From assembly GCA_022606425.2 (NCBI GenBank), contig JAHDVF020001520.1, forward strand, positions 62,001-126,000: 64,000 nt of DNA. The letters run 5' to 3'. Shown piece by piece: positions 1 to 9,194 of this stretch. The notes below the pieces were generated by a model. That model saw only the letters and a program-made list of their open reading frames with translations, was not told the DNA's origin and searched no databases. Within the stretch, counting starts at the first letter, position 1. Each line of letters begins with the position of its first letter. This DNA comes from Lepidostoma basale. Taxonomy: Eukaryota > Arthropoda > Insecta > Trichoptera > Lepidostomatidae. The position numbers and the translations under genes were made by a program.

Positions 1-460
1 AATATGCCTATGACGACCGCTGAATTCCAATTAGTCCATTCTCCAAATTTCAAAAGGATCAGCTCAGGAATAACCTCAGAAATAGTCCACACACACCCGG
101 AAGATCGCCTTTTATTTATATAGATAGATAGATTTATTAAATCCCACTCTACGTCCCAGCCCAGCACATCAGAGTTTTTGACATCTGAGATAAGGCGATG
201 TGGAGAATGTTAGAAGAAAGAAGAATTGCTGTCCCCATCTCTAGAGGGTTCTCATAAGCGAATATAATATGTAACACGAAGAAATTTAGAACAAATTTTT
301 GTACTGTTTTATCAGTGTTAACTTTATTCGAGTTCCAATTCACAATTTGAGTTTATTATAATTCCTGTATTCTGGGGTTCATCCCTTGATTATTTTCAAC
401 AATGTATTCAGCCAACTCAATTACTCAACCATCGTTGAGGTATTAGTTTTGTGAAACTGA
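1..460. other. AT-rich non-coding stretch, nothing recognised
   Basis: I see no coding signal, SINE box or terminal inverted repeat here. The small frame on the minus strand (149-343) has no recognisable motif and looks accidental. Confidence 0.5.
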
Positions 461-467
461 AATCACT

Positions 468-560
468 GAAACTCAGTTTGAGAATGCCCTGAGAAGGCGA
501 AACAAATTTGTCACTATTTACAAAATTTATATAAATTGATTCCAAGAGAAACCACTAAAC
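468..560 (+). repeat. Palindrome-family arm with degenerate hammerhead-like core
   Basis: Reads TTTGAGAATGCC, then AAGGC, then GAAACAAATTTGTC. It matches one arm of the palindrome at 29240-29372. The GAAAC and GTC boxes are kept but the CTGAnGA box is not. Related remnants lie at 655-680 and 985-1110. Confidence 0.5.
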
Positions 561-810
561 AAACGTGTTAACTATTATAAATCAAGTCAATTACCATAAT
601 TGACGTATTCTGCTCTTTTAACTCGTGTATAAAAACAGCAACGCGTTTGATTTACATTTGATAATGCCTTAGACTTAAAAATAAATCGTGTAAATTATTT
701 AATATGGAAAAAAATAATGTTGTTATTTGAAATTTAATGGTAGAGGTTCAGGTTTAATTTATTATTATTAGTCATTTTATTAATTTTTTTATGTAAAAAA
801 TAAATTTGGT

Positions 811-872
811 TAAAATCCACTGATGTTTCTGTCTAAGACCGATTTTGGCAGCCCGCTGCCACCTTCTAGTAA
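811..872 (-). repeat. Decayed arm of the CCGGTC palindrome family
   Basis: On the minus strand the motif GGCAGC..GCTGCC followed by an altered GAAA box matches the arms at 4315-4440 and 11051-11173. Only one arm is present and it is degraded. Confidence 0.45.
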
Positions 873-984
873 AGCTAATATTGAGTAAAACTTTATATTG
901 AATAATCATCATTGTTCAAGAAATAATAAATAAATAACCATACAAATTGTTAAATTTTATCTTCTCTCTTAATAAACAAAATAA

Positions 985-1115
985 TGAATATCAAATGATT
1001 GCCTTAGAAAGGCGAAACATCTCATTTCTATAAAATTTAAAGAAAACTTCTAGAAAACAGACGTTTGCATTTGTTTTTATTATTTAATATGGAGTTAAAC
1101 ATAATTGTTCAAGAA
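985..1115 (+). repeat. Arm of the 'CTTCTAGAAAACAGACGTTT' palindrome family
   Basis: AAATGATTGCCTT, AAGG and CGAAACATCTC are followed by ACTTCTAGAAAACAGACG. The same order occurs at 9045-9190, 15665-15780, 31326-31462, 33425-33530, 47680-47780, 51270-51345 and 62010-62085. The GAAAC-AT box survives, but the usual GTC reads CTC. Confidence 0.55.
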
Positions 1116-1157
1116 ACAATTAATAACCCTGAACCATTTTAAACAATAATATTATCA

Positions 1158-1566
1158 ACATTTTGAATGTATACAAATACTTGTAGACAAATACTGGATT
1201 TTACCCATTGCGAGTAAATAATTTTTTTATAAGGATTAATTGTATCTCAATAGAGGCAAAGATGTAAATTGTTTTCTTAGAACAGAATAATCTTACCTAA
1301 TCGTAATGGATGGCGCTAGTGTAGATTGAACTCAATGTGAAGTATTTCTCAACATTGTAGCATATATACATTTTCCAAGAAATTTGTCAGACGTGGTGGT
1401 CGTAAGAAGGGCGAAATGGGGAATATTGTTAACATAAAGCGATCGCTTAACCCAACCAATCAGGTCATTAGTCCTGTAAGCACCTTGACCACCATATTCT
1501 GTTCCCAGAAAACAATTTACATCTTCGTCTCTATTGAGATACAATTAATCCTTATAAAAAAATAAC
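1158..1566. mobile_element. Foldback / MITE-like element, copy 1
   Basis: Inverted repeats of about 55 bp face each other at roughly 1229-1283 and 1508-1566 (AAGGATTAATTGTATCTCAA against its complement). The centre contains GATGGCGCTAGTG and AGACGTGGTGGTCGTAAGAA. The left inverted repeat continues outward to about 1158; its complement is found to the right of copy 3 (to 5878), so the full repeat exceeds 100 bp. A minus-strand frame (1332-1544) spans it but is a by-product of the repeat. No transposase is visible. Confidence 0.7.
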
Positions 1567-1845
1567 ATTATCAGTTTTATGCTTTTAAGGTGCAGTTGGA
1601 TCACACCAGTTTGAGTGAAATTGTAACCAAATTATAGTGTTTACACATATCCCTACATTATGTTGGTTTAGTTAATAAATTAGGATACTTTAGTTCGGTA
1701 AAGCCGCGCGAGATGGTACTCGTATGTACGTATATACTGAGAGTAGGGCAACGTACTACACGTATACACGGTGTGCCAATTAAATGTTATCTCATTTATA
1801 ATATTATTATTGTTATAAATGTGATATTTTACATATTTCGGAGGT
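1567..1845. other. Non-coding spacer, nothing recognised
   Basis: AT-rich sequence with no frame or repeat I can assign. Confidence 0.4.
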
Positions 1846-2275
1846 AGTTACGGATGTGAGACTTGGAAGTCTACCGCGGACGTTATTGGTAAACTTCAGG
1901 TGTTTATTAATAGGTGCCTTCGCTCAATATACAAAATCTACTGGCCCCAAATAGTGTCAAATGCCGTTCTCTGGACTATGGCAGGCGAAAAGCCAATTAG
2001 AGAACAAGTCGCTAGAAGCAAATGGCAGTGGATCGGTCACACTCTGAGACGGAATCCAGCCTACATCGCTCAGGGTGCACTAGACTGGTCCCCTATGGGG
2101 GAAAAGAGAAAGCGAGGCAGACCTAGAGTCACCTGGAGAAGAGCCCTACAGGACGAGGTTAAGGCGGCAGGTCTCACTTGGGATAATGTTAGGCATCAGG
2201 CATGCGATAGAGTCGGGTGGAGAAGGTTCGTCGAGGCCCTATGCACCACGGAGGTGTGACAGGACAAAAATAAAG
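1846..2275 (+). pseudogene. LINE-E ORF2 C-terminal fragment, copy 1
   Basis: The open part (1900-2259, 119 codons) reads FINRCLRSIYKIYWP, then SKWQWIGHTLRRNPAYIAQGALDW, then KRGRPRVTWRRALQDEVKAAG and ends WRRFVEALCTTEV-stop. These W.WIGHTLR, GRPR.TWRR and WRR motifs are typical of the region after the reverse transcriptase in insect and marine-invertebrate non-LTR ORF2 proteins. The first codons are not a true start; the piece is a 5'-truncated insertion that begins inside the post-RT region. After the stop comes GACAGGACAAAAATAAAG, shared with the copy at 8636-9035. No RT catalytic motif is present, so it cannot be functional. Confidence 0.8.
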
Positions 2276-2310
2276 AAATGTGATATTTTAAACCATGCAT
2301 GTTGTTAAAT

Positions 2311-2470
2311 TATCTAACTAACCATCATGCCGTCTTTTGGAAGTGGTAGGCATAAATAATTGACCGACAATCTTTTTTTCTGACACACTTCTTTTGCTTC
2401 ATTAAGAACACGTACTTTTCCGTATATTTCCGGATTCTCACGAGGCCGACATTTAATATTTAATTGATTT
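2311..2470 (-). mobile_element. LINE-A 3' end, decayed
   Basis: Begins with the reversed tail CTAACTAACCATCATGCCG and keeps matches to the last ~50 codons. The frame is destroyed. It lies 70 bp from an opposite-strand copy. Confidence 0.6.
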
Positions 2471-2539
2471 TTTTTTCTATATTCGCTTTCATTTTGTTTT
2501 GTAGATTCATATTTGAATAAATATAACTACACAAACCAC

Positions 2540-2732
2540 GCAAACAATAGCCTATCCAAAAAAGCTGAGATGGCAGTGCATAATGGTGTTCTTCTACCGA
2601 CCCTTATGTATGGAAGCGAAGCATGGAACTGGCAAAAGAAGGATGAAAGTAGCATAAATGCAGTAGTAATGAGATCTCTTAGACGAATATGGGGATACTC
2701 TGTGTACGATAGAGTGTCGAATGAAAATATAA
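2540..2732 (+). pseudogene. LINE-A ORF2 fragment
   Basis: In frame it reads LSKKAEMAVHNGVLLPTLMYGSEAWNWQKKDESSINAVV and continues RSLRRIWGYSVYDRVSNEN, closely matching the copy at 5952. It is cut at both ends, with no tail, so it is an internal piece. It faces the minus-strand piece just upstream. Confidence 0.75.
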
Positions 2733-2938
2733 CAACCCTTATTCATAACTCCACCCCTTTTTAGAACATAAGTGATCATTCTGTTTTATTATATTGCTAA
2801 AATTTGGTACATTGAAAGAGTTTATTTTTATAACCGTAACATGTTTGTTATAAATGAAATAAAGTTTTATAGTACTAAGTCCAGTTATATATATTCAAAT
2901 AAATAAAAATAATGTGTTATAATATGATTATAAAACTA

Positions 2939-3346
2939 ACTTACTAACTAACCATCACGCCATCTCTCCGAATGGGCAGGCAGAAAAAATGGACTGCCAC
3001 ACTTTTCTTTCCTGACATATTTCTCGCGATTCCTCAACATTCATACATCGTGTTATGCACGCGCGTCGATTTCTCTGACTCCTCACATGGCCGACATTCA
3101 ATATTTGATTTATTTGATCGTGCCACGTTTTCCTCGGTCTTCCTCTATTTCTGGTCCATTTACGTCGTTAACATATAATTTTTACCATTCTTTCTTCATT
3201 CATTTTTTTCATATGTTCAAACCATCTTAATGATCCTTTCATTATTTTGTTTATCACACCATCATTCGCACCGCGTTCACTTCTTATATTTTCATTCGAC
3301 ACTCTATCATACACAGAGTTTTCACACATTCGTCTAAGAGATCTTT
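2939..3346 (-). mobile_element. LINE-A 3' end (to the LRR motif)
   Basis: Minus-strand copy from the CTAACTAACC tail back to the LRRMC region. The codons for RPRKTWHDQINQ and HVRSQ are legible, but the frame carries several shifts. It ends abruptly at about 3346. Confidence 0.7.
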
Positions 3347-3380
3347 ATAATAAAAAAGTATAACTTCTTACGCAGGTATA

Positions 3381-3842
3381 AAAGTACACGTGTTTTTTTT
3401 AGATGCAATGCAAAATGTGGATATAAATTATTGTTGCACTCTGTACCTTACATGGGGAGGCCAGACTCTGGGGTAGGGAGGGGCGAGACGCTTTTAGGGT
3501 TTCTTCAAAGGCATTCGGGACTTCAGTGAATTGTTAATGCGGCGCGCTTGTCGCTCGGTGTGTTCGTCAAAAATTAATTTGAATCATCTCCGCCGCCGGC
3601 CGCCAGAGGGTAGCCCACATTTAAAGTGCTGTTTATGGGTAGGGCCGCACGTGAGCCGTCCACACACGGGTTCGGAGACGGTTGCTCGTGTGTGTTCCTT
3701 AAACTATTTTATAACACATTAACGAATTAACGTTTTAAATGTAACTTGGAGAATGATTGTCACACTTGTAGGTCATTGACCTCGCAGGCAAAGTACGAAA
3801 TGCATGACACCACATGAGTGGAGGCAATGAACTTCGACCACT
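3381..3842. other. GC/CpG-rich single-copy-looking stretch
   Basis: From about 3450 to 3700 base composition departs from the AT-rich surroundings, with many CpG steps (GCGGCGCGCTTGTCGCTCG; CCGCCGCCGGCCGCC). I see no repeat match, no convincing frame and no TATA box at a sensible place. It could be a conserved non-coding or promoter-like element. Confidence 0.35.
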
Positions 3843-3941
3843 GTACCAGCATATTGCATGATGAAATACATTGCACGGACAATTAAAACACCTGACGCTG
3901 TACTAGCAGATCGCAATGATGAAATACATTGCATGGACAAA
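3843..3941. repeat. Two imperfect direct repeats (~40 bp)
   Basis: GATGAAATACATTGCACGGACAA near 3860-3882 recurs as GATGAAATACATTGCATGGACAA near 3918-3940, each preceded by GTAC.AGCA. Confidence 0.6.
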
Positions 3942-3950
3942 AGTGATGAA

Positions 3951-4045
3951 TCAGGGCCCAGGTTTGGTTTGGGTTTGGGTAGAATGTAGAATTTACGTGT
4001 AAAGAAAATACCGTTAGATTAGTTACCTATCACATGTCATGAAAT
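3951..4045 (+). repeat. SINE-T 3' fragment
   Basis: A degraded copy of the SINE-T body: GTAGAATTTACGTG, then TAGTTACCTATCACATGTCATGA. The tRNA-like half is missing. Confidence 0.55.
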
Positions 4046-4129
4046 CAGTAGAAGTTCAGTGTAAACAATGGAAAACATTTTTTTTTGTAAAATATCTTTT
4101 TAAATTGTCTATTTTATGGGATCTAATTT

Positions 4130-4293
4130 GTGGGAGATGCCTATTGGTGGCGATGAGGTTCGCAACCCATCACACCGCATCTCCCGCGGGGCGAAAAGAG
4201 AAGGATGGAGTGCCGCATCGGTTAAAGTGTGACAGTCCATTCTTTCTGCCTACCCTTTCAGGGAGACGGCGTGATGGTTAGTTAGTTTTTTTA
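4130..4293 (+). mobile_element. SINE-U, 5'-truncated copy
   Basis: Starts at GGGAGATGCCTATTGGTGGCG and runs through GAGTGCCGCATCGG and GTGTGACAGTCCATTC to the LINE-A-like CTACCC..GGGAGACGGCGTGATGGTTAGTTAG end. It has the same order of blocks as the complete copies at 25409-25586 and 39298-39468 but lacks the first ~20 bp. It sits at the left edge of a palindromic element. Confidence 0.7.
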
Positions 4294-4314
4294 GTTAAAT
4301 TTTCTATTTATATC

Positions 4315-4447
4315 TACTAATGTTTGTGCCTTCGAACGGTTTCGGCAGCTCGTGTCATCTTTTGGTCTTTCACCATGCCATCTACCAGAAAATGGCAGCG
4401 AGCTGCCGAAACCAGTCTAAGACACAAACATTAGTGGATTTCTACTA
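4315..4447. repeat. Palindrome with hammerhead-like arms (CCGGTC family)
   Basis: Left arm 4315-4358 and right arm 4384-4447 are inverted copies (CTACTAATGTTTGTG outside, GGCAGC.GAGCTGCC.GAAAC inside). Both arms keep GGCAGC/GCTGCC and GAAAC. In the right arm the CTGAnGA box reads CAGAAAA. Confidence 0.7.
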
Positions 4448-4704
4448 AATAAACAAATTAAAAAGATTTTTTACATTTTTTTTTTAATTTTCCTTACCTA
4501 AGACTACTTCAATTGAGGTCCTTGGCCTTAATAAGCATTGATTTAATAGAGCTTACTAAATGTCAGAATTGAAAAAAAGTTCTGTATGGTGGAACTTTTC
4601 TAAAGGTATGTTTTCTTAAACCTTTCAATTCGTGATTTTTTAATTTGACAAAAATAATACTTTTAGTCATCTTCAGAATTTTAATTTAAAATAATTGATT
4701 TTGT

Positions 4705-5130
4705 TTTTTTTTGTATACAAATACTTGTTACTGGATTTTTACCCATTGAAGGGTTGATAATTTTTTAAGGATTAATTGTATCTCAATAGAGACGAAGATG
4801 TAAATTATTTGGAAACAGAATATTACCAACCATCTTGTGCAACCAATGCTTACACCTAATCATAATAGATGGCGCTAGTGTAGATTGAACTAAAAAAATG
4901 TGAAGTGTTTCTCAACATTGTAGCATATATACATCTTCCGAAAATTTGTCAGACGTGGTGGTCGTAAGAAGGGCGCAATGGGGAATATTGTTAACATAAA
5001 GCGATCGCTTAACCCAACCAATGACAGGTCAAAAGTCCTGTAAACGCCTCGACTACCATATTCTGTTCCCAAATAATTCACATCTTCGTCTCTATTGAGA
5101 TACAATTAATCCTTAAAATAATTGACTTTA
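4705..5130. mobile_element. Foldback / MITE-like element, copy 2
   Basis: Same layout as copy 1. The inverted repeats are AAGGATTAATTGTATCTCAATAG near 4767 and its complement near 5093-5117, and the same central GATGGCGCTAGTG and GACGTGGTGGTCG blocks are present. An extra ~45 bp follows the left repeat compared with copy 1. Confidence 0.7.
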
Positions 5131-5297
5131 TTTATAAACTTATGGCAATAAAATGTGTTTGAAGCAAATAAACTAGAAAGCTATATTTAATAATATTTCA
5201 TAATATAATTTTTATTATTATTACATACAATAAATAATTAACCGTGATATAAGTGCACACCTGGCAATGTAACATTTATTTAAAAATAAATCATAAT

Positions 5298-5347
5298 ATA
5301 GTGGTCGCCAACGTTGGGGAGACCTGACATGGCACCGAAAGAAGAAT
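5298..5347 (+). mobile_element. LINE-B extreme 3' end
   Basis: GTCGCCAACGTTGGGGAGACC-TGA is followed by CATGGCACCGAAAGAAGAA: the final VANVG.T-stop and the GAA-rich tail of LINE-B. Confidence 0.65.
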
Positions 5348-5499
5348 AAGATAGTTGTAAATAAGTGCCACTTTCTATAGCTTATGTACCTTAATAGGTA
5401 GAAGGGAATGTAGAGTGTAACGTATAACAATAATGTGTATGAAATTAAATCTAAAAAAAAACAGCATAAAAATTAGAGAGATATCTCCAGGCGTTATCT

Positions 5500-5880
5500 A
5501 GCAATGTATGTTATTGGCGGTAGCCTTTCACATTGCGTTAATAAATATCTTCTGCTTAGTGCTTAATCCAATCTTAATAGATGGCGCTAGTGTAGAATGA
5601 ACTAAAAATGTGAAGTGTTCTCCTACGTATACTAAAAATTTATCAGACGTGGTGGTCGTAAGAAGAGCGGAATGGGGAATGTTGTATTACATTAAGCGTG
5701 CGCTTAACCCAACCAATGACAGGTCATATGTCCTGTAAACGCCTAGACAACCATATTCTGTTTATAATTTGCATCTTCGTCTCTATTGAGACACAATTAA
5801 TCCTTAAAAATGATAACCCGCAATGGGTAAAATCCAGTATTCGTCTACAAGTATTTGTATACATTCAAAATGTTGAAATT
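5500..5880. mobile_element. Foldback / MITE-like element, copy 3
   Basis: Same central blocks as copies 1 and 2, in the same orientation. It lacks the left inverted repeat but carries the outer right one: GATAACCCGCAATGGGTAAA to TACAAGTATTTGTATAC. This is the complement of the left flank of copies 1 and 2, which shows that the true terminal repeat is over 100 bp long. Confidence 0.7.
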
Positions 5881-5942
5881 TAAATATTCTTTCAAAGTAT
5901 TAGTACATTTTTTAGTTTGTAGCAGATTTACTACATGTCAAA

Positions 5943-6656
5943 TATTTAACCATGACAGTCTGCAACATTAACGTGAATGGTGAAAATTTGGAGCAAGTAG
6001 TTGAGTTTGTGTATTTAGGTAGTATTTTTACAAGAGATGGGAGAGTGGAGAGGGATATTGAAAGAAGGGTTGGGGCAGGCAACAAAGTGAATGGTGCACT
6101 TAAAGTTGTCATCGCAAACAAAAACCTATCCAAAAAAGCTAGAATGGCAGTGCACAATGGTGTTCTTCTACCGACCCTCATGTATGGAAGCGAAGCATGG
6201 AACTGGCAAAGGAAGGATGAAAGTAGAATAAATGCAGTAGAAATGAGATCTCTTAGACGAATGTGTGGATACTCTGTGTATGATAGAGTGTCGAATGAAA
6301 ATATAAGAAGTGAATGCGGTGCGAATGATGGTGTCATGAACAAAATAATGAAAGGATCATTAAGATGGTTTGGACATATGGAAAGAATGAATGAAGAAAG
6401 AATGGTAAAAAAATTATATGTTAATGATGTAAATGGAACCAGAAATAGAGGAAGACCGAGGAAAACGTGGCACGATCAAATAAATCAAATATTGAATGTC
6501 GGCCATGTGAGGAGTCAGAGAAATCGACGCGCGTGCAAGACACGATGTATGAATGTTGAGGAAGGAAAAGAAATATGTTAGAAAAGAAAGGTGTGGCAGT
6601 CCATTATTTCTGCCTACCCCTTCGGGGAGACGGCGTGATGGTTAGTTAGTTAGTTT
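5943..6656 (+). pseudogene. LINE-A ORF2 C-terminal half, best preserved copy (one nonsense codon)
   Basis: The frame runs 5952-6638. Order of motifs: VVEFVYLGSIFTRDGR (thumb-side YLGS motif after the RT domain), ERRVGAGNKVNGAL, MAVHNGVLLPTLMYGSEAW, ESRINAVEMRSLRR, GSLRWFGHMERMNEERMVKK, NRGRPRKTWHDQINQ, CMNVEE. A TAG at 6579-6581 interrupts it; the same frame then continues KVWQSIISAYPFGETA to a TGA at 6636-6638. No RT catalytic (YADD-type) box is present because the copy is 5'-truncated near 5943, so the ATG at 5952 is internal, not a true start. A hairpin at 6612-6634 overlaps the stop region and the copy ends in GTTAGTTAGTTAG. It is the reference copy for the other LINE-A pieces. Confidence 0.85.
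6612..6634 (+). promoter_or_regulatory. LINE-A 3' hairpin with UUCG loop, overlapping the stop codon
   Basis: GCC (6612-6614) pairs with GGC (6632-6634), and CCC (6618-6620) pairs with GGG (6625-6627) around a TTCG loop. It ends two bases before the TGA. The same hairpin with TGCG, TCCG or TACG loops is found in other copies. It is a plausible recognition site for the element's own reverse transcriptase (inference). Confidence 0.6.
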
Positions 6657-7410
6657 AGTAAATATTTAATACGTAGTTTTACATCATGTGTTTTATTATC
6701 ATTAGTTAACTTCAAAAAAGTAATTTCTAGTAATTTTTATCGTTGAAACGTCGAAGTTTTTATTACAGCGCAAAATGGGTGTAATTATTCAATTATTAAC
6801 AACCTTTACCGCGGTTCATGTTAAGCAAAGACTGTAAAAACGATGTAATCGGTAAAACAAGCGGCATTCCAAACTCAAAGAGTGTAATAAAATAACTACT
6901 AAACAGGGTCTGAGCTGTATCAATGCGTGATGGGCAACTTGCCCCATAAATCAGGCCGATTGAATCTGGTTCCTACCTCGAGCAATCTTCGAGTGAAAAG
7001 TTAAAACTCCCGCCGAGCCGGATGAGGCGGGAGTCCCGCTGATGTTATTTCCGATTCGAATATTTAATTTTGGCGCTCGTTCGCAAATCTCCCCGGCTTT
7101 CAAAACCCATTTCGTTTAATTTAGTTGCCTGTGTCTTCGTTTCCTTTGATGAGATGATTTCTTGATTTGTAAAATACGTGTAAAGGCATGTCTCATTTCT
7201 CATGTACATATTTGAATTTTAAATTGAAGGATAGGCTTATACATTAAGTACCTATGTTCTACGTATACACATCCTGATAAAACTGTTGATTACAACAGTT
7301 TTTTTTCACACTAATATTTACTAGATGATTCAATTCAAATCAGTTTATTTCATCAAAGAAAATTAACTTATTGAAAGTTAAGGCATTAACACTGTGGAAT
7401 TCCATAGTAA
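6657..7410. other. Apparently single-copy region with strong GC hairpin
   Basis: No repeat or coding frame recognised. ACTCCCGCC (7006-7014) and GGCGGGAGT (7026-7034) form a perfect 9-bp stem with an 11-nt loop. The surrounding 6900-7110 is CpG-richer than its neighbours. It could be a conserved non-coding element. Confidence 0.35.
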
Positions 7411-7471
7411 TCTACTTTGGGAATTAAAAAAACATTGTTTAGACCACTTTTTTTTATAAAAAATATTAAAA

Positions 7472-7512
7472 TACACGACATGTTTCAGAGGATACCTCCA
7501 TCTTCAGGTGTA
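7472..7512 (-). ncRNA. Hammerhead-ribozyme-like motif (type I layout)
   Basis: Read on the minus strand: stem I TACAC; core CTGAAGA; one extra T; stem II GGAGG-TAT-CCTCT; GAA; stem III AC-AT-GT; C at the expected cleavage position; then GTGTA closing stem I over 5 bp. All invariant core bases (C3 U4 G5 A6 N7 G8 A9, G12 A13 A14, A15.1-U16.1) are present. The departure from the canonical form is the single unpaired base before stem II. A two-base-pair stem III is known from hammerheads of Penelope-like elements. Activity is not shown. Confidence 0.6.
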
Positions 7513-8109
7513 AAAAATATAACAAAACCTAAACAAAGAAAGACTAATAAAAAACACATTTAAAATTCGATACAAAAATTAAAAATTAAAAATTAACTTG
7601 TGCTATTTGTTATAAGTAGGTACTAACAATTATTTTTTAACAGTAAAATAATAAATAACATTAAATAATAATAATACACGATGATAATATAATTTAAAAA
7701 AAACCTACATTTGAAAAGATATAATTTATTAAGAAATTAATAAATAAATGATTATTTTGCATTTGGTTGGGAATGGGAGCTTGGGAGATTAAATGTTGAC
7801 AAAGTATTTAAGGAGAAAGGAGTAAAAGGAGGAATCTGATTATTTATTATATTTTCACCCAATTTCACCGACTTGAATATTTCCAAGTTTTCAAGTTTGT
7901 TTAATTTATTGTTATTGTTAGCTGTGTGTTGAAATTATGTGTCATTTTTATCGAAACTATGGTAAAATTTAATACAATGGTTAGCCATCTCAGAAAAAAA
8001 CAGAATGTTTGGTGAAAGCTTGTTTATGTTCATTAATACGTGTTTTAAAATTTCGTCCTGTTTTACGTTTTTAATTAGTCTTTCTTTGTTTAGTTTTTGT
8101 TATATTTTT

Positions 8110-8150
8110 TACACCTGAAGATGGAGGTATCCTCTGAAACATGACGTGTA
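8110..8150 (+). ncRNA. Hammerhead-like motif, second arm (one core change)
   Basis: Same structure as 7472-7512 on the opposite strand: TACAC/GTGTA stem I, CTGAAGA at 8115-8121 and GAAAC at 8136-8140. The GTC box reads GAC (8143-8145), which breaks the A15.1-U16.1 pair and predicts loss of cleavage in this arm. Confidence 0.55.
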
Positions 8151-8214
8151 TTTTAATATTTTTCTATTAAAAAAGTGGTCTAAACAATGTTTTTTTAATT
8201 CCCAAAGTAGATTA

Positions 8215-8635
8215 AAAAAAATTAAGGTTTAAGACATCTTTATACTACCAGAAACGCGTTCACAATAATTTTTATTGTGAACAAATAGAAATTGAGCGTC
8301 ATCAAAATACACATTACATTAAACTTATCAATGAACTAACTAATAAAAAAGCACTACCATTTCTAAAACAAAAATTGGGAAAAATGTTTTAATTATTTTG
8401 AATACTAAAAATATATGGACACTTGCTGATTACAAGTATAACAAGTTGTTGAAGATACTAAAATATATATTGTTTCTCGAACAACGATGTAAAACTTCAT
8501 ATAAAATATGAATAAAAACGATATTATTTTATGTGAATGCAATGGTTTGTCTAGCTGATGCATTATCAATTGTTATCAAATATTTAAAAATACAATACAA
8601 GGTGAAATATGTCAAACCTTTGATTTAAAATATTG
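8215..8635. other. AT-rich non-coding stretch, nothing recognised
   Basis: No frame, inverted repeat or LINE motif found. Confidence 0.4.
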
Positions 8636-9035
8636 GAAATTTATCGCTGACGTTATTGGAAAACTCCAGGTGTTTATAAATAGGTGCCTTCGCTCAATAT
8701 TCAAGATCTATTGGCTCCAAACAGTGTCAAATGCTGTTCTCTGGACTATGGCAGGCGAAAATTCAATAAGAGAACAAGTCGCTAATGTCTGTGGATCGGT
8801 CACACTCTGAGACGGAACCCAGCATGAATCGCTCAGGGCGCACTACTGGTTGTCTATGGGGGGAAAGAGGAAGCCAGGAAGATCTAGAGCCACCTGGAGA
8901 AGAGCGCTGCAGGACGAGGTTAAAGCAGCAGGCCTCACTTGGGAAGATGTTAGGCATCAGGAATGCGATAGAGTCGGATGGAGAAGGTTCCTTGAGGCCC
9001 TATGCACTACGGAGGTGTGACAGGACAAGAAGAAG
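8636..9035 (+). pseudogene. LINE-E ORF2 C-terminal fragment, copy 2
   Basis: Nucleotide match to 1851-2275 throughout (VFINRCLRSI, LDYGRRK, GRP/RPRATWRRALQDEVKAAGLTW, WRRFLEALCTTEV-stop). A deletion near 8787 and further shifts scatter the motifs over three frames. The tail after the stop is GACAGGACAAGAAGAAGAAC. It is more decayed than copy 1. Confidence 0.75.
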
Positions 9036-9040
9036 AACAA

Positions 9041-9190
9041 TACCAATGAAAATGTTAGTTTTCTAGAAGTTTTATTATAATTTATGTGAATTTATTGAAA
9101 GTGACATTTGATAATTCCTTAGTCAGGCGAAACATGTCATTCACATATATTATATTAAAACTTCTAGTGAACAGATGTTTTCATACGTAT
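9041..9190. repeat. Palindrome, CTTCTAGAAAACAGACG family
   Basis: The two arms meet near 9105. The right arm reads TTTGATAATTCCTTAG, CAGG, CGAAACATGTCATTC and then ACTTCTAG. GAAAC-AT-GTC is complete; the first core box is TTGATAA in place of CTGAnGA. It runs directly into SINE-T. Confidence 0.6.
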
Positions 9191-9194
9191 ACGT

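Larger units (their letters stand above)
7411..8214. mobile_element. Long inverted-repeat element carrying a hammerhead-like motif in each arm
   Basis: The outer arms (about 7411-7565 and 8060-8214) are near-perfect inverted copies: AATCTACTTTGGGAATTAAA at the left end, its complement at the right. The ~500-bp AT-rich interior has no coding signal. Both arms contain the hammerhead-like core listed separately. It may be a Penelope-like retroelement terminal structure or a non-autonomous foldback derived from one; no reverse transcriptase or GIY-YIG frame is visible. Confidence 0.7.

Noticed and set aside
1332..1544. 70-codon frame repeated at 4890-5105
   Set aside because: Similarity comes from the foldback repeat itself; the third copy (5500-5880) does not keep the frame.
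5912..6343. 143-codon minus-strand frame
   Set aside because: Exact antisense shadow of the LINE-A frame at 5952-6638. Similar shadows occur at 13138, 26160, 37266, 38131 and 55444.
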